From Craspedostauros australis (Eukaryota; Bacillariophyta; Bacillariophyceae; Mastogloiales; Achnanthaceae): 64,000 nt of DNA. Positions 9,509 to 19,656 of this stretch are shown one piece after another (the stretch's first letter is position 1; every line of letters begins with the position of its first letter). Location: contig JAMXDE010000027.1 in assembly GCA_026770025.1 (NCBI GenBank), forward strand, positions 496,001 to 560,000, in the 5' to 3' direction. Under the pieces are notes generated by a model. It did not search any database and was not told the origin of the DNA. It was given only the letters and a program-made list of their open reading frames with translations. The translations under genes and the position numbers were made by a program.

Positions 9509-12500
9509 TCAGGTCTTGTAGGTCGGGGAAGAGGACTCGGTGTGTCCTTTCCAGAAGAGGATGGGCTTCACGAGGGGCCAGAAGACAGCCCATGGAAGGA
9601 ACTTCGTCATCACATCGGCGACGTTCTGTGTGCCGGGGATCTTGATGAAGTAGAGGATGCCAGCGGCGACAGCGGACCGGACGCGATGGTAGGCCAGTGC
9701 GTTATGGCGCTTGGAGAGCATGCTCTTGGGGACCGTGGAGGAGGTGATGACGGACTGATTGTCACCCAGCATCCAGCTGGGGCCGTCGATTGGAATGCCC
9801 ATTTCACGAAGGGCAAGACGGAGGGAGATGATCTGCTCCGTAGCTTGACGGGCAGCGACGAACTCGGACCCGTAGGTGGCGGTCTCAACCGTGCCTTGAC
9901 GCTTGGAGAACCATTCGATGGGGGTCTGGTTGACCAGATGGAGAGCACCGGTAGCGGATCTGCCAGTGACTTGGCAGTGGAGAAGGTTGGCGTCGACGAA
10001 CGTGGTGGTTCGGACAGGTTTGCCTTTCGGCTCGGGGATGTCGTCCGGAATCTCCTCGGAGGTCTTCCCGTAGACGGAGTAGATCCAGTCATGGTTGGGA
10101 ACCTCGTAGTGAAGATCGAAGCGGGGAACGCAGGTGCGGAAGCGGATGGCAGCATCAGGGTGCTTGCGAAGGTATCCGTACACTCGCTTGGCGCGGTCCA
10201 GATGGCCTTGGCGGGGAGCTGAGCGGAAGCGTGCCAGCGTCATGACGGCGACAGAGATGTCAAACCGTCCGAGGGAGATACACCACTGGAGTGCACCGAT
10301 GAGCGACATGAACTTGCGTTTGTCGGTTTCGCTGAGTTCGGAAGAGGTGTCGAGCTCCGGGCTGTCGGCCTTGTCGAGGGGGCAGCTGATCTTGCGGGGA
10401 AGCTCGCCGAACATGCGTTCGTAGTTCTCCATCATCCGCTTGATGTAGGATTGCGGAGAGAGCTTGAGAGTGCCGTCGGGATCACGGCCGAAGTCAGCAC
10501 CGAGGTGGTACTTGATAGGACCAACTCCCTTGAGCTGGTACCCGTACTTCGAAGAGAGGATGTCGAAGAAAGCCTTGGGGTCGGCCATCGTCGCGGTGAG
10601 GTCATCGACGTAGACGCAGACGTACTCCCAATGGGAGTTGGCGTCACGCATCCAAACGTCGGGATCGGAGCGGCATTGGAGGAAACCCATGTCGCGAAGG
10701 GTGTCGGCGAGAGCCTCATGGAATCGGGCGCCCGATGTGCGCAGGCCGTAGAGTGCCTTGACTATCTGCATGGTATGACCAGCGAAGTCACCGAATTCGT
10801 CACCAGCAATGAAGCAGATGCGTTCTTGAGTGAAGGCCTCAAGATACGCATTGCCGATGTCTCCAACCCATGTTGGAATGCCGTTGAGTTCACCGGCGAG
10901 GAGGGAGAGGCGGAGAGAGCGAAGACTGACCACACCTGCGTAGGATGCATCCTTGCAGGGGTCGGTGAGATGACCACCAGCGACGCAGCGCGCCTTGTGG
11001 CGGAGGTCATGCTTCACAGCATAGACCCATTGAAGGCGGATCTTCTGGAAGCCGGAGGGGACAGGGGCGCCTTTGCCGAGAGACTTGAAGGTGTGGTACC
11101 CGAAGAGTTGGTCCATCTCCTTCTTCTCGGCATCGGCCCAGAGAGTGTTGCCGTTCTTATCGTCGAGTCGCAGCGCTTCTTTGTGGTTGCGGGGGACTTG
11201 GACGCCGAACTGGAAGGTGGGAGCGTGGTTGAAGGTCTTGGATTTGTGGACCTGGCGCTCGAGACGATGGGTGCGGATGGCGAGGCGCTTGAGGCGCTTC
11301 CAGCCAGGCTCGTCGAGCAGCTCGTGGCGGCGGCCGTAGGCAGCGCAAGAGACAGGATCATCCTGAATCATGATGGAGAGGGGTTCGGTGGAGGTGGAGC
11401 CGTCTCCCCATTTCACGATGACATTGAAACTGGATCCCTTGTAGGAGGGAGAGGAAGATGAGAGGGGACCCTCGTGTCCGATGATGGAGTCGAACTCCCA
11501 CTTGGCGTCGGGGTCGTCGTTGTGCTCCTGTTGCCGTTCGATGATGTCGGCGAGCTCAACGTAGGAGATGAGGTCATGCGTCTCCCCATCGGCCAGTGCG
11601 AGTAGCATCTTGATACGTTGGTGGTTGGCTGCGTCAAGGTCATTGACCTTTTGCACCACCTCCGCTTTGACTTGCTGGCCATCCTTCTCGTGGATGAAGG
11701 TCATCCCAACGAGATCCTCGGGAGAGAACTTCGGGATGTGGACCTTGGCATTCCCCACTGTTTCAGGGTCTGTGCCGCGGCGGTCAGCCAGGATGGAATC
11801 GGCGAGGGAGTGTACGATGGGGTCGGAGTCAGGAGGGACGGAGATGTCGTCGTCTGGCTCCCCATTCGCCACATTCATGGCATCAGAGCCATCGTCCTCC
11901 CCAACAATGGGGAAGGGGAAGTCCGCACGAAGATTGCGGGTGGCAGAGTCGTCGGCAGGTCGGATGGCAGACCGAGGAAGAAGTCGCTGGGTCTCGTCGT
12001 CGAGGACCCAGAAGGTAAGATCATCGCCTTTGTGCAGGCAGGGACCGGCCCAGCGCCCACTGCGCTCCTTGGACTGGCTGGGGAAGGTGGGGTTGTCAAC
12101 CCGGTAGTAGACAGGTTGCCACCATCGGTAGGACAGGAACTTGGAGATGTCCGGTCGCTGTCCGAAGGCGGCTTGGAGGGGGGTGATGGAGCCAGCGGTG
12201 ACCTGCGCGATGTGATTGAAGAGATCAACCACATAGAGCGTGCAGATCAGCCAGAAGCGGTCGGGAGTACCCGTGCGATCCATCACACCGTTGGTTGTGC
12301 GTTTGATATCCTGGATCCGGCGTTCCGCGCCGTTCTGGTGTTGATGTTCCGGCTCACTCTGGTGATCACGGATGTGATACTGCCGGAGGATCTCCATAAC
12401 CTTGTTACCGATCTGCGCCTTGGCGTTGTCGGACATCAGTAGGTCGGGAGCCCCGTGGCGTCGGATGAAGTCACGGAGAGTGTCGGAGATGCGGCTCTCG

Positions 12501-15103
12501 GATGGCATGGGGAAGCCGGCCGTGAACCGAGAGTCGAGGGCGACGTACACCTGAAGCATGGTGCAGCCGCCATGGCCGGGAACCCCGTCGTCGTGAGCAG
12601 GGGTATCGGAGAAGAGCGTATCCATCGCAACCGTCTCATGGAGACGGTCGACGTTGGCCGCTGGGAACCGAGACTTGAAATGCTTGCGCATGGAGAAGCG
12701 CTCGGCGGTACGGTACCACTGGGAGGTACACCGAAGAGTGTCGCGAACGCGACGAGCCGGAATCCAGCCGAAGTGGGGTCGGAGAGCCTCGTAGTCGGCA
12801 GGCTTGCGAGTGGCAATGATGCTGCCCGGGTTGTCAGCGATGTCGGCTTGGCGAGCACCAGTGTAGGCCGTGAGAACGGTAGAGTTGTTCTCACGGCGCT
12901 GGAGTGCTGCGGCGTCATCATCGGCGACGTCGTCGAGGTTCATCTCCTGGTCGAGGGAAGAAGGGTCCCATTCGTCGTCCGCTGTGAAGTCGACATGCGG
13001 ATACTTGTCGAGTTCAGAGCGGGTAGGCTTGGCCATGTCCATGTAGGACAGGCCCTGCCGGACAGCCAGTGGGATGATGTGGCCTCCTGGTGTGATGATG
13101 GTCTGGCGACCTCCAGGGAGATTCCGTGGGCGTTCGTTGACATCCATTCCGAAGGCACCAAGCTGGTTGGATGAATGGATGGTCTTGCCCTTTCCGTAGA
13201 GCGCGTATTGGTGGAATTTACCAATGATGGGCCCTTCGGTGGTCTGGATGAGACCGGCAACCGTACCAATGTCGAGGTTGGCGATGGCAGAGTCACCAAT
13301 GCCACTGACGTCGGCGGTGTGTCCTGTCTTGCAGAGAACGAGGACGTCATCGCCAGCCAGGCCACCATTGGCACCGCTGTCGACGAGAGAGCCAGAGTGG
13401 TCCTTGACAAGCTTGTTGAAGCTGTACCGGACCACCGTGGAGTTGGCAAGGCGCCAGGTCTGGCCCTTGTAGACCAGTTGAGGAGTATCGTCAGACGAAG
13501 AGGTGGACTTGGTCTGAGCGAGAAGGCGATCGATGGCAGTGGACTGGTCACCAGCCTTGGAAGAGTCCGTGTTGCCAGCGGACGGGGTTGCGGAAGGAGT
13601 GTCGGTGGTGCCCGAAGATGTGGCAGCGTTGTTGGCAGCTCGGTGGGAGTCAGCCTTGCCCTTGCCCTTGTTCTTGCGCCACTTTCCCTTTGCTTCGAGG
13701 AATGCCTTGCGCTGATCCTTGGACATCTCACGCCATTCGTCGTTGGGAATGGAACGGCGGTCGTCCTTGGCATAGTCCTTGCCATTGCCTTTGCCAGCAG
13801 AGCCGCTGGTCTTGGCGTTGTTGACCTTGCGCCGAGATGTGGTGCGAGGCTGGTTGGCATCGAGGGATTGTGCCTCATCTCGAACGAACTCAAGGAGGTC
13901 TTCGAAGGAGACACCAACCTTGATGAAGCCGCGAGATTGCTTGTGACGTTGACGGGAGTTGGACTTCACGTTGGTGTAGGCCCGAGTCAAGTCAACATCG
14001 GGACCGATGGCGGTGCGCAACCATTGCTGCTTGACCGCCTCATCGACACATGCATCATCGAGCTCTTCGATGTCATCGAGCTTGGTTTCCCAGGCATCGA
14101 GGAATTGCTCGCGGGTCTTGGTCCAAGTCTGGTCCAGACGGAAGGCGACGATGGTGTCTCTGTATTTGATGGACAGAGTCTCGCCGACGACACCACTGGT
14201 GTAGCTGTCAACGAGGTCGGCGTAGGCCGCACGGCCATCGCAGGACTTCTTGTAGGCACGGATGATGCGCCGACTCTTGGAAGTCTTGACATGCTCAGTG
14301 AGCACGGCGAAGAGGTAGCGATTCTGGCTCGCGAAGAAGGCCTCGTCCTTGGGTGCTGGCATGAAGTCCATGTCAAGATGGTGGTTGAGTCCATGAGAGA
14401 AGGAGAGAGTCTCGAAGGTCCGCATGAAGGTGAGGAAGTGCTTGTCGTCCTTCAGTGTTGGGAGCGACAGGCTCTCTCGCTTGGTTGCCTTGCTGAACTC
14501 CTTGACGTAGTCAGCCGGTAGCTCCATGGCATGGACACCTTGGAAGTTGGAAGAGGGTGCCATGGATGGAGTCACAGGTGGTTGCGGGAAGGCAGGATCA
14601 GGCACCGAAGCCGAAGGTTCGAATCCGAAGTTCACATGCGGAGGTTCTTCGGCCACAGGACGGAATGCGGATGCCGGAGTGGTGTGGTTGCCCATGCCCA
14701 TGCCCATGCCAATTGGGGATGGCACAGGTGTGCTTGCAGTCGAATGCGAGCGCGAAGAAGGAAGAGAAGGGTTGCTCTGCTCAGCCGTGAACGCCATGAA
14801 GGTAGCGCGATCAAGCTCGTTCCAGGTATCGTCATCCAGAATGGACTGGGTGAGGTACCACTTGCCGAGGTTCAGGATCTTGCGGATGTGGTTGATGCCG
14901 AGGGATGCGGTGAAAGGCTCGCCATCATCGGTGTTGCCACTGAGATGGAAGCTGCGAAGGTCATCCTCAGTGAGAGAGACGAGGTCGAGAGGGCTGATGA
15001 TGTCCTCATGAGCGATGATATCGCGAGGAGTTGAGTCGGAAGGGATGCCGATGACACCGAGGATATGATCCAAGGTGGCGAGGTCCGTCTCAGCAGTCGT
15101 CAT
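9509..15103 (-). CDS. Copia gag-pol polyprotein, 1864 aa
   Basis: A single ORF with no frameshift between gag and pol. Residues about 195-430 resemble a UBN2-type gag (RTFETLSF, DQTWTKTREQFLDAWE). A Lys-rich linker with the motif RRSIPNDEW..MSKDQRKAFL follows, which I recall from diatom Copia elements. No CCHC zinc knuckle is visible. Protease: LVDSGANGG with Asp575. Integrase: Asp828, Asp892 (SDNAKA) and Glu927 (QNGAERR). Reverse transcriptase: YVDD with Asp1500-Asp1501. RNase H: begins near Asp1704 in TFVDANLLH and has the later GSEFVAAR and LGDNQSV motifs. All expected catalytic acids are present, so the protein looks active. The polyprotein is expected to be cleaved by its own protease. 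Antisense ORFs of 200-450 codons inside it are shadows. Confidence 0.95.
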   Translation of the reverse strand: MTTAETDLATLDHILGVIGIPSDSTPRDIIAHEDIISPLDLVSLTEDDLRSFHLSGNTDDGEPFTASLGINHIRKILNLGKWYLTQSILDDDTWNELDRATFMAFTAEQSNPSLPSSRSHSTASTPVPSPIGMGMGMGNHTTPASAFRPVAEEPPHVNFGFEPSASVPDPAFPQPPVTPSMAPSSNFQGVHAMELPADYVKEFSKATKRESLSLPTLKDDKHFLTFMRTFETLSFSHGLNHHLDMDFMPAPKDEAFFASQNRYLFAVLTEHVKTSKSRRIIRAYKKSCDGRAAYADLVDSYTSGVVGETLSIKYRDTIVAFRLDQTWTKTREQFLDAWETKLDDIEELDDACVDEAVKQQWLRTAIGPDVDLTRAYTNVKSNSRQRHKQSRGFIKVGVSFEDLLEFVRDEAQSLDANQPRTTSRRKVNNAKTSGSAGKGNGKDYAKDDRRSIPNDEWREMSKDQRKAFLEAKGKWRKNKGKGKADSHRAANNAATSSGTTDTPSATPSAGNTDSSKAGDQSTAIDRLLAQTKSTSSSDDTPQLVYKGQTWRLANSTVVRYSFNKLVKDHSGSLVDSGANGGLAGDDVLVLCKTGHTADVSGIGDSAIANLDIGTVAGLIQTTEGPIIGKFHQYALYGKGKTIHSSNQLGAFGMDVNERPRNLPGGRQTIITPGGHIIPLAVRQGLSYMDMAKPTRSELDKYPHVDFTADDEWDPSSLDQEMNLDDVADDDAAALQRRENNSTVLTAYTGARQADIADNPGSIIATRKPADYEALRPHFGWIPARRVRDTLRCTSQWYRTAERFSMRKHFKSRFPAANVDRLHETVAMDTLFSDTPAHDDGVPGHGGCTMLQVYVALDSRFTAGFPMPSESRISDTLRDFIRRHGAPDLLMSDNAKAQIGNKVMEILRQYHIRDHQSEPEHQHQNGAERRIQDIKRTTNGVMDRTGTPDRFWLICTLYVVDLFNHIAQVTAGSITPLQAAFGQRPDISKFLSYRWWQPVYYRVDNPTFPSQSKERSGRWAGPCLHKGDDLTFWVLDDETQRLLPRSAIRPADDSATRNLRADFPFPIVGEDDGSDAMNVANGEPDDDISVPPDSDPIVHSLADSILADRRGTDPETVGNAKVHIPKFSPEDLVGMTFIHEKDGQQVKAEVVQKVNDLDAANHQRIKMLLALADGETHDLISYVELADIIERQQEHNDDPDAKWEFDSIIGHEGPLSSSSPSYKGSSFNVIVKWGDGSTSTEPLSIMIQDDPVSCAAYGRRHELLDEPGWKRLKRLAIRTHRLERQVHKSKTFNHAPTFQFGVQVPRNHKEALRLDDKNGNTLWADAEKKEMDQLFGYHTFKSLGKGAPVPSGFQKIRLQWVYAVKHDLRHKARCVAGGHLTDPCKDASYAGVVSLRSLRLSLLAGELNGIPTWVGDIGNAYLEAFTQERICFIAGDEFGDFAGHTMQIVKALYGLRTSGARFHEALADTLRDMGFLQCRSDPDVWMRDANSHWEYVCVYVDDLTATMADPKAFFDILSSKYGYQLKGVGPIKYHLGADFGRDPDGTLKLSPQSYIKRMMENYERMFGELPRKISCPLDKADSPELDTSSELSETDKRKFMSLIGALQWCISLGRFDISVAVMTLARFRSAPRQGHLDRAKRVYGYLRKHPDAAIRFRTCVPRFDLHYEVPNHDWIYSVYGKTSEEIPDDIPEPKGKPVRTTTFVDANLLHCQVTGRSATGALHLVNQTPIEWFSKRQGTVETATYGSEFVAARQATEQIISLRLALREMGIPIDGPSWMLGDNQSVITSSTVPKSMLSKRHNALAYHRVRSAVAAGILYFIKIPGTQNVADVMTKFLPWAVFWPLVKPILFWKGHTESSSPTYKT

Positions 15104-15423
15104 GATGAGCGATGGATGGATGGAGAGAGCGGATGCGGATGCTGGAGGCTGAAGGATAGCTGAGGCTGGAGTGCACTGACTGAATCGTCTTCTGGTGCGG
15201 GAGGGTGCTGCAGGAAGTCTTGGATGGCTGAGTGGGAAGGCCCGAACTCAGCAGAGGGACCGAAAGGAGGGCGTTCTGCGGATGCAAGAAAGCCGAAGGG
15301 AAGCCGAAATCACGTCGTCACGTGATGGAAGGTGAAGGGATCGCTCGTGGGTGAACGAGGGATGAAGGATGGATGGATTGTCACGCAATCAATTCAGTAG
15401 GTGAAAGCTTGCGACTGTTAATC

Positions 15424-16054
15424 TGTTAGAACGTAATCGTAGATGGGTGTGAAGGATACCGCACCGAGAACGTAGAGTGATCAAGTCGTTGTTGTTGGTG
15501 AGGAGAGTGTTTGTTTACTGTATTATTCGTATGGTAGTAGGAATGCTGTTGAGCTCACAAGATTGTCTTCTTGGAACTGTGAGCATGATAGAGGCATGAC
15601 ATGATCTCATGCAATTGCAGATGAAAATAACACGGAGACAACACGACAAATGTGCGTGTTACTGCGTGAAGATGAGGTGCAAAAGTCAATGAACAAAACA
15701 CCGCGATAGCCCGTGTTGTAAATTACGTCTTCTCACGATGTTGCTAGTAGTACGATCACACGATTGATCGTATTCACTTGAGAAGGTCAGGGCAAGATTC
15801 GCACGTGTCACACCCAAGATCCAAGACTGTCCTGATTGGGCAGATTGGCTCATCTTGGCAAGAAATCAATTTCCACGACATTTTTGGATCTGTGATTGAG
15901 GGAAAACGATTCTTGCGACGCGAAATGCGACACAAATCTGACACAACGGATTTTCGACCAAAATTTCCGTTCGGAACGGAAAAGGTAAGAAAAGTGGATA
16001 TTTCTGATTGGTCGACGGGTGTCGCTATTGTTAGAGATTTAGCGTGCGCTAATA
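15424..16054 (-). repeat. Copia LTR, 5' LTR in element orientation
   Basis: The second copy of the 631-bp LTR. It should contain the element's promoter, reading leftward. The right target duplication ATGTT follows at 16055-16059. Confidence 0.95.
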
Positions 16055-17523
16055 ATGTTGGTCCACCACACAGTTGCGTGGTGGATGGAAAAAAATTCGA
16101 TTCAAGCAATGTTGCCCTCCACTCAGCACCCATGATCATCATCATCATGCTTGTATTTTGGCAAACTGCGCATCACAATGGCTCTGTATGCTCTCCATCT
16201 ATCCACTCCATGAAGGACAGAACGTTTCTGCCACATTGCATACCCCAAAGTGTCCATACACTGAAAAAGAGCGATGTCAAAAAACGATTTGCAAGCCGGA
16301 TGCAGTGTGGATACGGATCCATATCACATCCACATGACCCTTTCAGCCCCTCCATGCGCCCCTCGTGCATTCCCACACTCCCTGTCGACACGCTGATGCA
16401 TCCAGAGTGGGATGGGCATGGATGGTCCCAATGGCACACCTCCATTTGGTGATGGCACTGGTGATTTGGGGTGCCCCACCAAAACGGACCTGTCTGCACT
16501 CATTCCATGCCACAGCCTCTTCCAGACCATTGCAGCAGCTCGAACTCCGCGACGTGCATCTTCAGGCGATGCCGCACGGACCTTGTATGGGTGACTTGGC
16601 GATTGGGCAGCTCGATGATGCTGCCCCCTCACTGCGAAAGACACATGCCAGGTACACCGCGACCCCACCAACAAAACTCTTGCCCTCCACCAATTCCTCC
16701 GCGCGGATGCCTTCCTGGTCCTCCCCGAGCCTGAGACTTCGTGGGCGCGTTGGCAATGCCCTCCTGGATGCGTCTTGCCCATTCGCAGGTGTTGGTGTGG
16801 CCTGTGCATGGAATACACAGGCTGCATCCAACAAGCCAATCTGCCGCAATTTGGAGACGTTTGCGCGGAGGGCTGCGGCGGCCCCAAATCAACCGCTCTT
16901 GCAGCCTCCGCTTGTACTCCCACCAAGGGTTGCATGGCGGTGACGGCGATGTGCTTGGATTTGCCGGTGGACCGCTGGTTGCTGCGGCGCGGGGGTTGCC
17001 GTTGGACGGCCATTGTGGGTTTTTGTTTTGGTGTTGCACCATTGTCATGTGATGGTGTGGAGTTTTGCGCTCTCGGCCGGCCCTACATCTTGGGGTCCCC
17101 GGTAATTACTCATAACCATACCAAATGTACGAAGGGAGCATCACACAAAACACTTTGAGAGGATCAATGCAACTCAACCATTCTGTTACGACGAAACGTA
17201 TCCAAGGATGATTCACATCGTGCTGTGATTGGTGGTTCATGACGCAGTAGCCAGGTTGGTGACGTCGACAACGGATCAGGCAAACATAGGGCAGAATGTA
17301 TGTAAACGCGAACTCGCCGCTTCTCCCCAAACTCTACAACTAGCGCTATCGTGGAGGAGGTGTGGGATGGTCTCATCGGAACACCTCAAAAAGAGACTAA
17401 ACAATTCAAAATCGGAACAAGCTTGCTGAAACGAAGAACAGCAAAGGGTTAATTTGGATCGATGTAGTCGGACGCAAAAGGCCGAGTCCCTAAAGCAGTC
17501 TAAAAATCTGCACCTTGATGGGT
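16055..17523. other. Right interior arm of the outer transposon
   Basis: About 1.5 kb between the Copia element and the right inverted repeat. A short hairpin lies at 16062-16085 (TCCACCAC, 8-base loop, GTGGTGGA). A GC-rich block at about 16350-17100 holds overlapping ORFs on both strands. The best ATG-started ones are 17048-16629 (-, 139 codons, basic, Pro-rich then Arg-rich with a few Cys) and 16365-16943 (+, 192 codons). None has a motif I recognise, and only one can be right at any point. It may be a second transposon gene, cargo or just non-coding DNA. Confidence 0.4.
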
Positions 17524-17678
17524 CCATAAAACTTAAAATAAGGTCTAACAGAAAGGTATTTTGTACCAGTATTTGGTTTTAGAATATGAGGATTATGAAT
17601 ATGCGGTCGGTTTGGATATCCAAGAAAAATGTTGTTGAGTCCCATAACAAAGTGCAGGTCGACTCACTGATCGGGCTC
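17524..17678 (-). repeat. Right terminal inverted repeat of the outer transposon
   Basis: The reverse complement matches 4406-4560 (155 bp, about 11 differences). It ends GATCGGGCTC, followed by TTAG. Confidence 0.85.
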
Positions 17679-17895
17679 TTAGATGCAGAAAGAATGCACC
17701 ATCCCATCTTTGGCCGTCACCACTTTTCCACTCTCGGATTCCATGGACACTTGTGCTGCGTTGTTGAGACAGGATAGATGCAAGCCTGCAACTGGACGAG
17801 CTCACGTGCGCCCGTGGAGAGACCCGAGTACGAGCAATGGGAGTGTAGCTAGAACCATACGAGCACACCTAGTGGCTATTGGCTAATTTCCGGTT

Positions 17896-19656
17896 TTTTG
17901 GTAATTATTGGTAACCATTGGCATATCGCCGACGGCACAAGCAACCATTCGATGAGTTGATGGCCGTTGACCGATATCTTTGCATAATTAGAAAGAGGAG
18001 AGTGAGAGCTCTCTGTTGATGTGTTCATTGTTGGCAAACGGTCTCCGCTTGCTGTTCATCTTGATGCCTCTTTTTACCCTTTATCGGCCTTTTTCACACG
18101 GACGACGTACGGACATGATTTCGGAATTTTTTCGTTGGTAACCATTGGTAACCGCGTAGAGTCTACGACGTTCTGGTACAGAAATTTGTTGCTTCTTCGT
18201 CCAATCTCGACCGACTGCCTCCCAAAGACCCGCATCCAATTCTGCTTCGTCAATTGCTCAAGTGAATGACATGGCTGTATTCGTCACTTCACTCTGCTTC
18301 GGGTGATGTGCTGGTCAGCGGTCCGGAATGCGTTTGTGTGTTGCTTTGGGTGTTTGAAGTTAGTCACTAATGCTCGTGACAGCCATGATCATCAATCCGT
18401 GAACGCACAAAAATTCGCGCCAAAAATTATCGCGCGTTTTTACGTGTTGTTGATTCGAACTGTTTTGTTCGCAGGAGTCTCTTCACTTTATGCAAGGTTG
18501 TGCATCGCCCTGACGTCGGATCATCGTTCCGTTGCTTTCAGATGACGCAGAATCCTCTCTTGCACCTGCCCATGTAGCCTTGGTCTTCGAATCTCACTTC
18601 CTCCAAAGATATACCAATTGCAAGTTTTTCGTCACTTTTATCGTGTACTATCCTCGCGAGGAAACATCGCTTCCTGATCAGGTGCCAAAACTGTCTTCAT
18701 TGACACCGGTTGCTACACTCATGCGATGGGCAGGGTCGTTGACGCAGTCGCTGTTCGTGCTCTATCAAACCACGTTCGAACCGTTCTGTGCAGGTAGCCT
18801 GATGTTCTATACTGATCTCCAGCACAACTATGGCCAATCGAACACCGGCCTCTACATTGCGCAGGTGACACATGCTAAAATGCGCGCACATGGCGTGGAA
18901 ATTTTGCGCGGCGCAGTTGCACATGCTCAGCGATGCGGAAGATCCAAAGAAGAGCGGTGAGAGCATGGCGAGGTGGAACTCCTCAGTGTGAAACAGTCGA
19001 CTCTGCTCTATTTTGGACTGCTATTGTGTGCTGCTGCTAACCAAGGGATCATTGCTCTCCCAAGCAGGATTGATGCAACAATATACATGCATCCAAGTTG
19101 CTGTTGCCAAGACTGTTGCTGGTGTACAGTATTCTGGAGTATAAGTGAAACGATATTGTAGAAAGTATCAACCATATCATCAACTATAATACAATGCAAT
19201 ACGATGAACGAAGCCACAATGGATGATATCAGGATGTAAGGAACTGATCATGGCATGTGAGGAACACATCGGTTGGTATCACATTGTTTTGTGATCATTT
19301 CCACCGCGTGTTAACACGCGGTGGGGCACACAGAAATTCGCCACGATACATCGCGGTGATTGGCATTCGTGAATGGGAACAACGAGTGCATGCTCTAAAG
19401 AAACAAACAGATCTCGACCACTACCCAACCAATCGCCACCATAGTTGGAGAGGGTGATTAAATGCCACACATGAGAATGCTCACAAAAGGAGAGCTCAAA
19501 CAAATGGAGCGGCATGAACTTGCCGAGGAGGTTTGTGGCAGAAAAGGTGTTTTTTGGGCCGCTTCGAGTGGGACTGACGTACAAAATGTACCAGCGTCTA
19601 CGGCGAAATTGACTCATACGACTAGTTACCAATTGTTACCAATGGTTACCAAAAAA
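17896..19656. repeat. Dispersed GGTAACCATTGG-type repeats, ends inverted
   Basis: Three copies of a T-rich motif followed by GGTAA..ATTGGTAAC. Two are on the plus strand (near 17896 and 18136) and one is inverted (19625-19656, reading GTTACCAATGGTTACC on the plus strand). The outermost two face each other across about 1.76 kb, as ends of a small non-autonomous element would. Similarity outside the motif is weak. Confidence 0.4.
19301..19324. repeat. Perfect 24-bp palindrome
   Basis: CCACCGCGTGTT is followed directly by its own reverse complement AACACGCGGTGG, with no loop and no mismatch. It is too short for an encoded RNA; it could be a dimeric protein binding site or the trace of a joined inverted repeat. 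Confidence 0.9.

Larger units (their letters stand above)
8854..16054 (-). mobile_element. Complete Ty1/Copia LTR retrotransposon, nested
   Basis: The 7201-bp element has two 631-bp LTRs, one 1864-codon gag-pol ORF in the order gag, protease, integrase, reverse transcriptase, RNase H, a polypurine tract next to the 3' LTR, and a perfect 5-bp target duplication. That domain order (integrase before reverse transcriptase) defines Copia/Pseudoviridae rather than Gypsy. Identical LTRs, an intact ORF and a clean duplication indicate a very recent insertion. The sequence next to the 5' LTR (minus strand from 15423, GATTAACAGTCGC) does not match the common initiator-Met primer site, so the priming tRNA is unassigned. 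Confidence 0.95.
4406..17678. mobile_element. TIR-flanked DNA transposon of unassigned family, interrupted by a Copia element
   Basis: Two 155-bp inverted repeats (4406-4560 and 17524-17678) bound this segment, with outermost bases GAGCCCGATC. By hand I count 11 differences over 155 aligned bases with no gaps. The segment contains one large ORF (5112-8621) with a DDE-like core and a nested Copia retrotransposon (8854-16054 plus one 5-bp duplication). Removing the Copia insert leaves about 6.07 kb, a normal size for an autonomous cut-and-paste transposon. The element lies between two paralogous lipase genes that would otherwise be about 2.7 kb apart. Seen in sequence: repeats, ORF, nesting. 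Inferred: that the ORF is the transposase that moved these ends. Confidence 0.72.

Noticed and set aside
13175-14521. 448-codon ORF on the plus strand (and similar ones at 10451-11461, 11618-12442, 12455-13174)
   Set aside because: They lie antisense to the Copia gag-pol ORF, which carries all expected catalytic motifs; these are codon-bias shadows.
14605-14625. GGTTCGAATCC string resembling a tRNA T-arm
   Set aside because: It lies inside the Copia gag coding region and no cloverleaf can be built around it.
18532-18960. 142-codon ORF between the transposon and lipase 2
   Set aside because: No motif, and it sits in repeat-rich DNA with an overlapping antisense ORF; not enough to call a gene.
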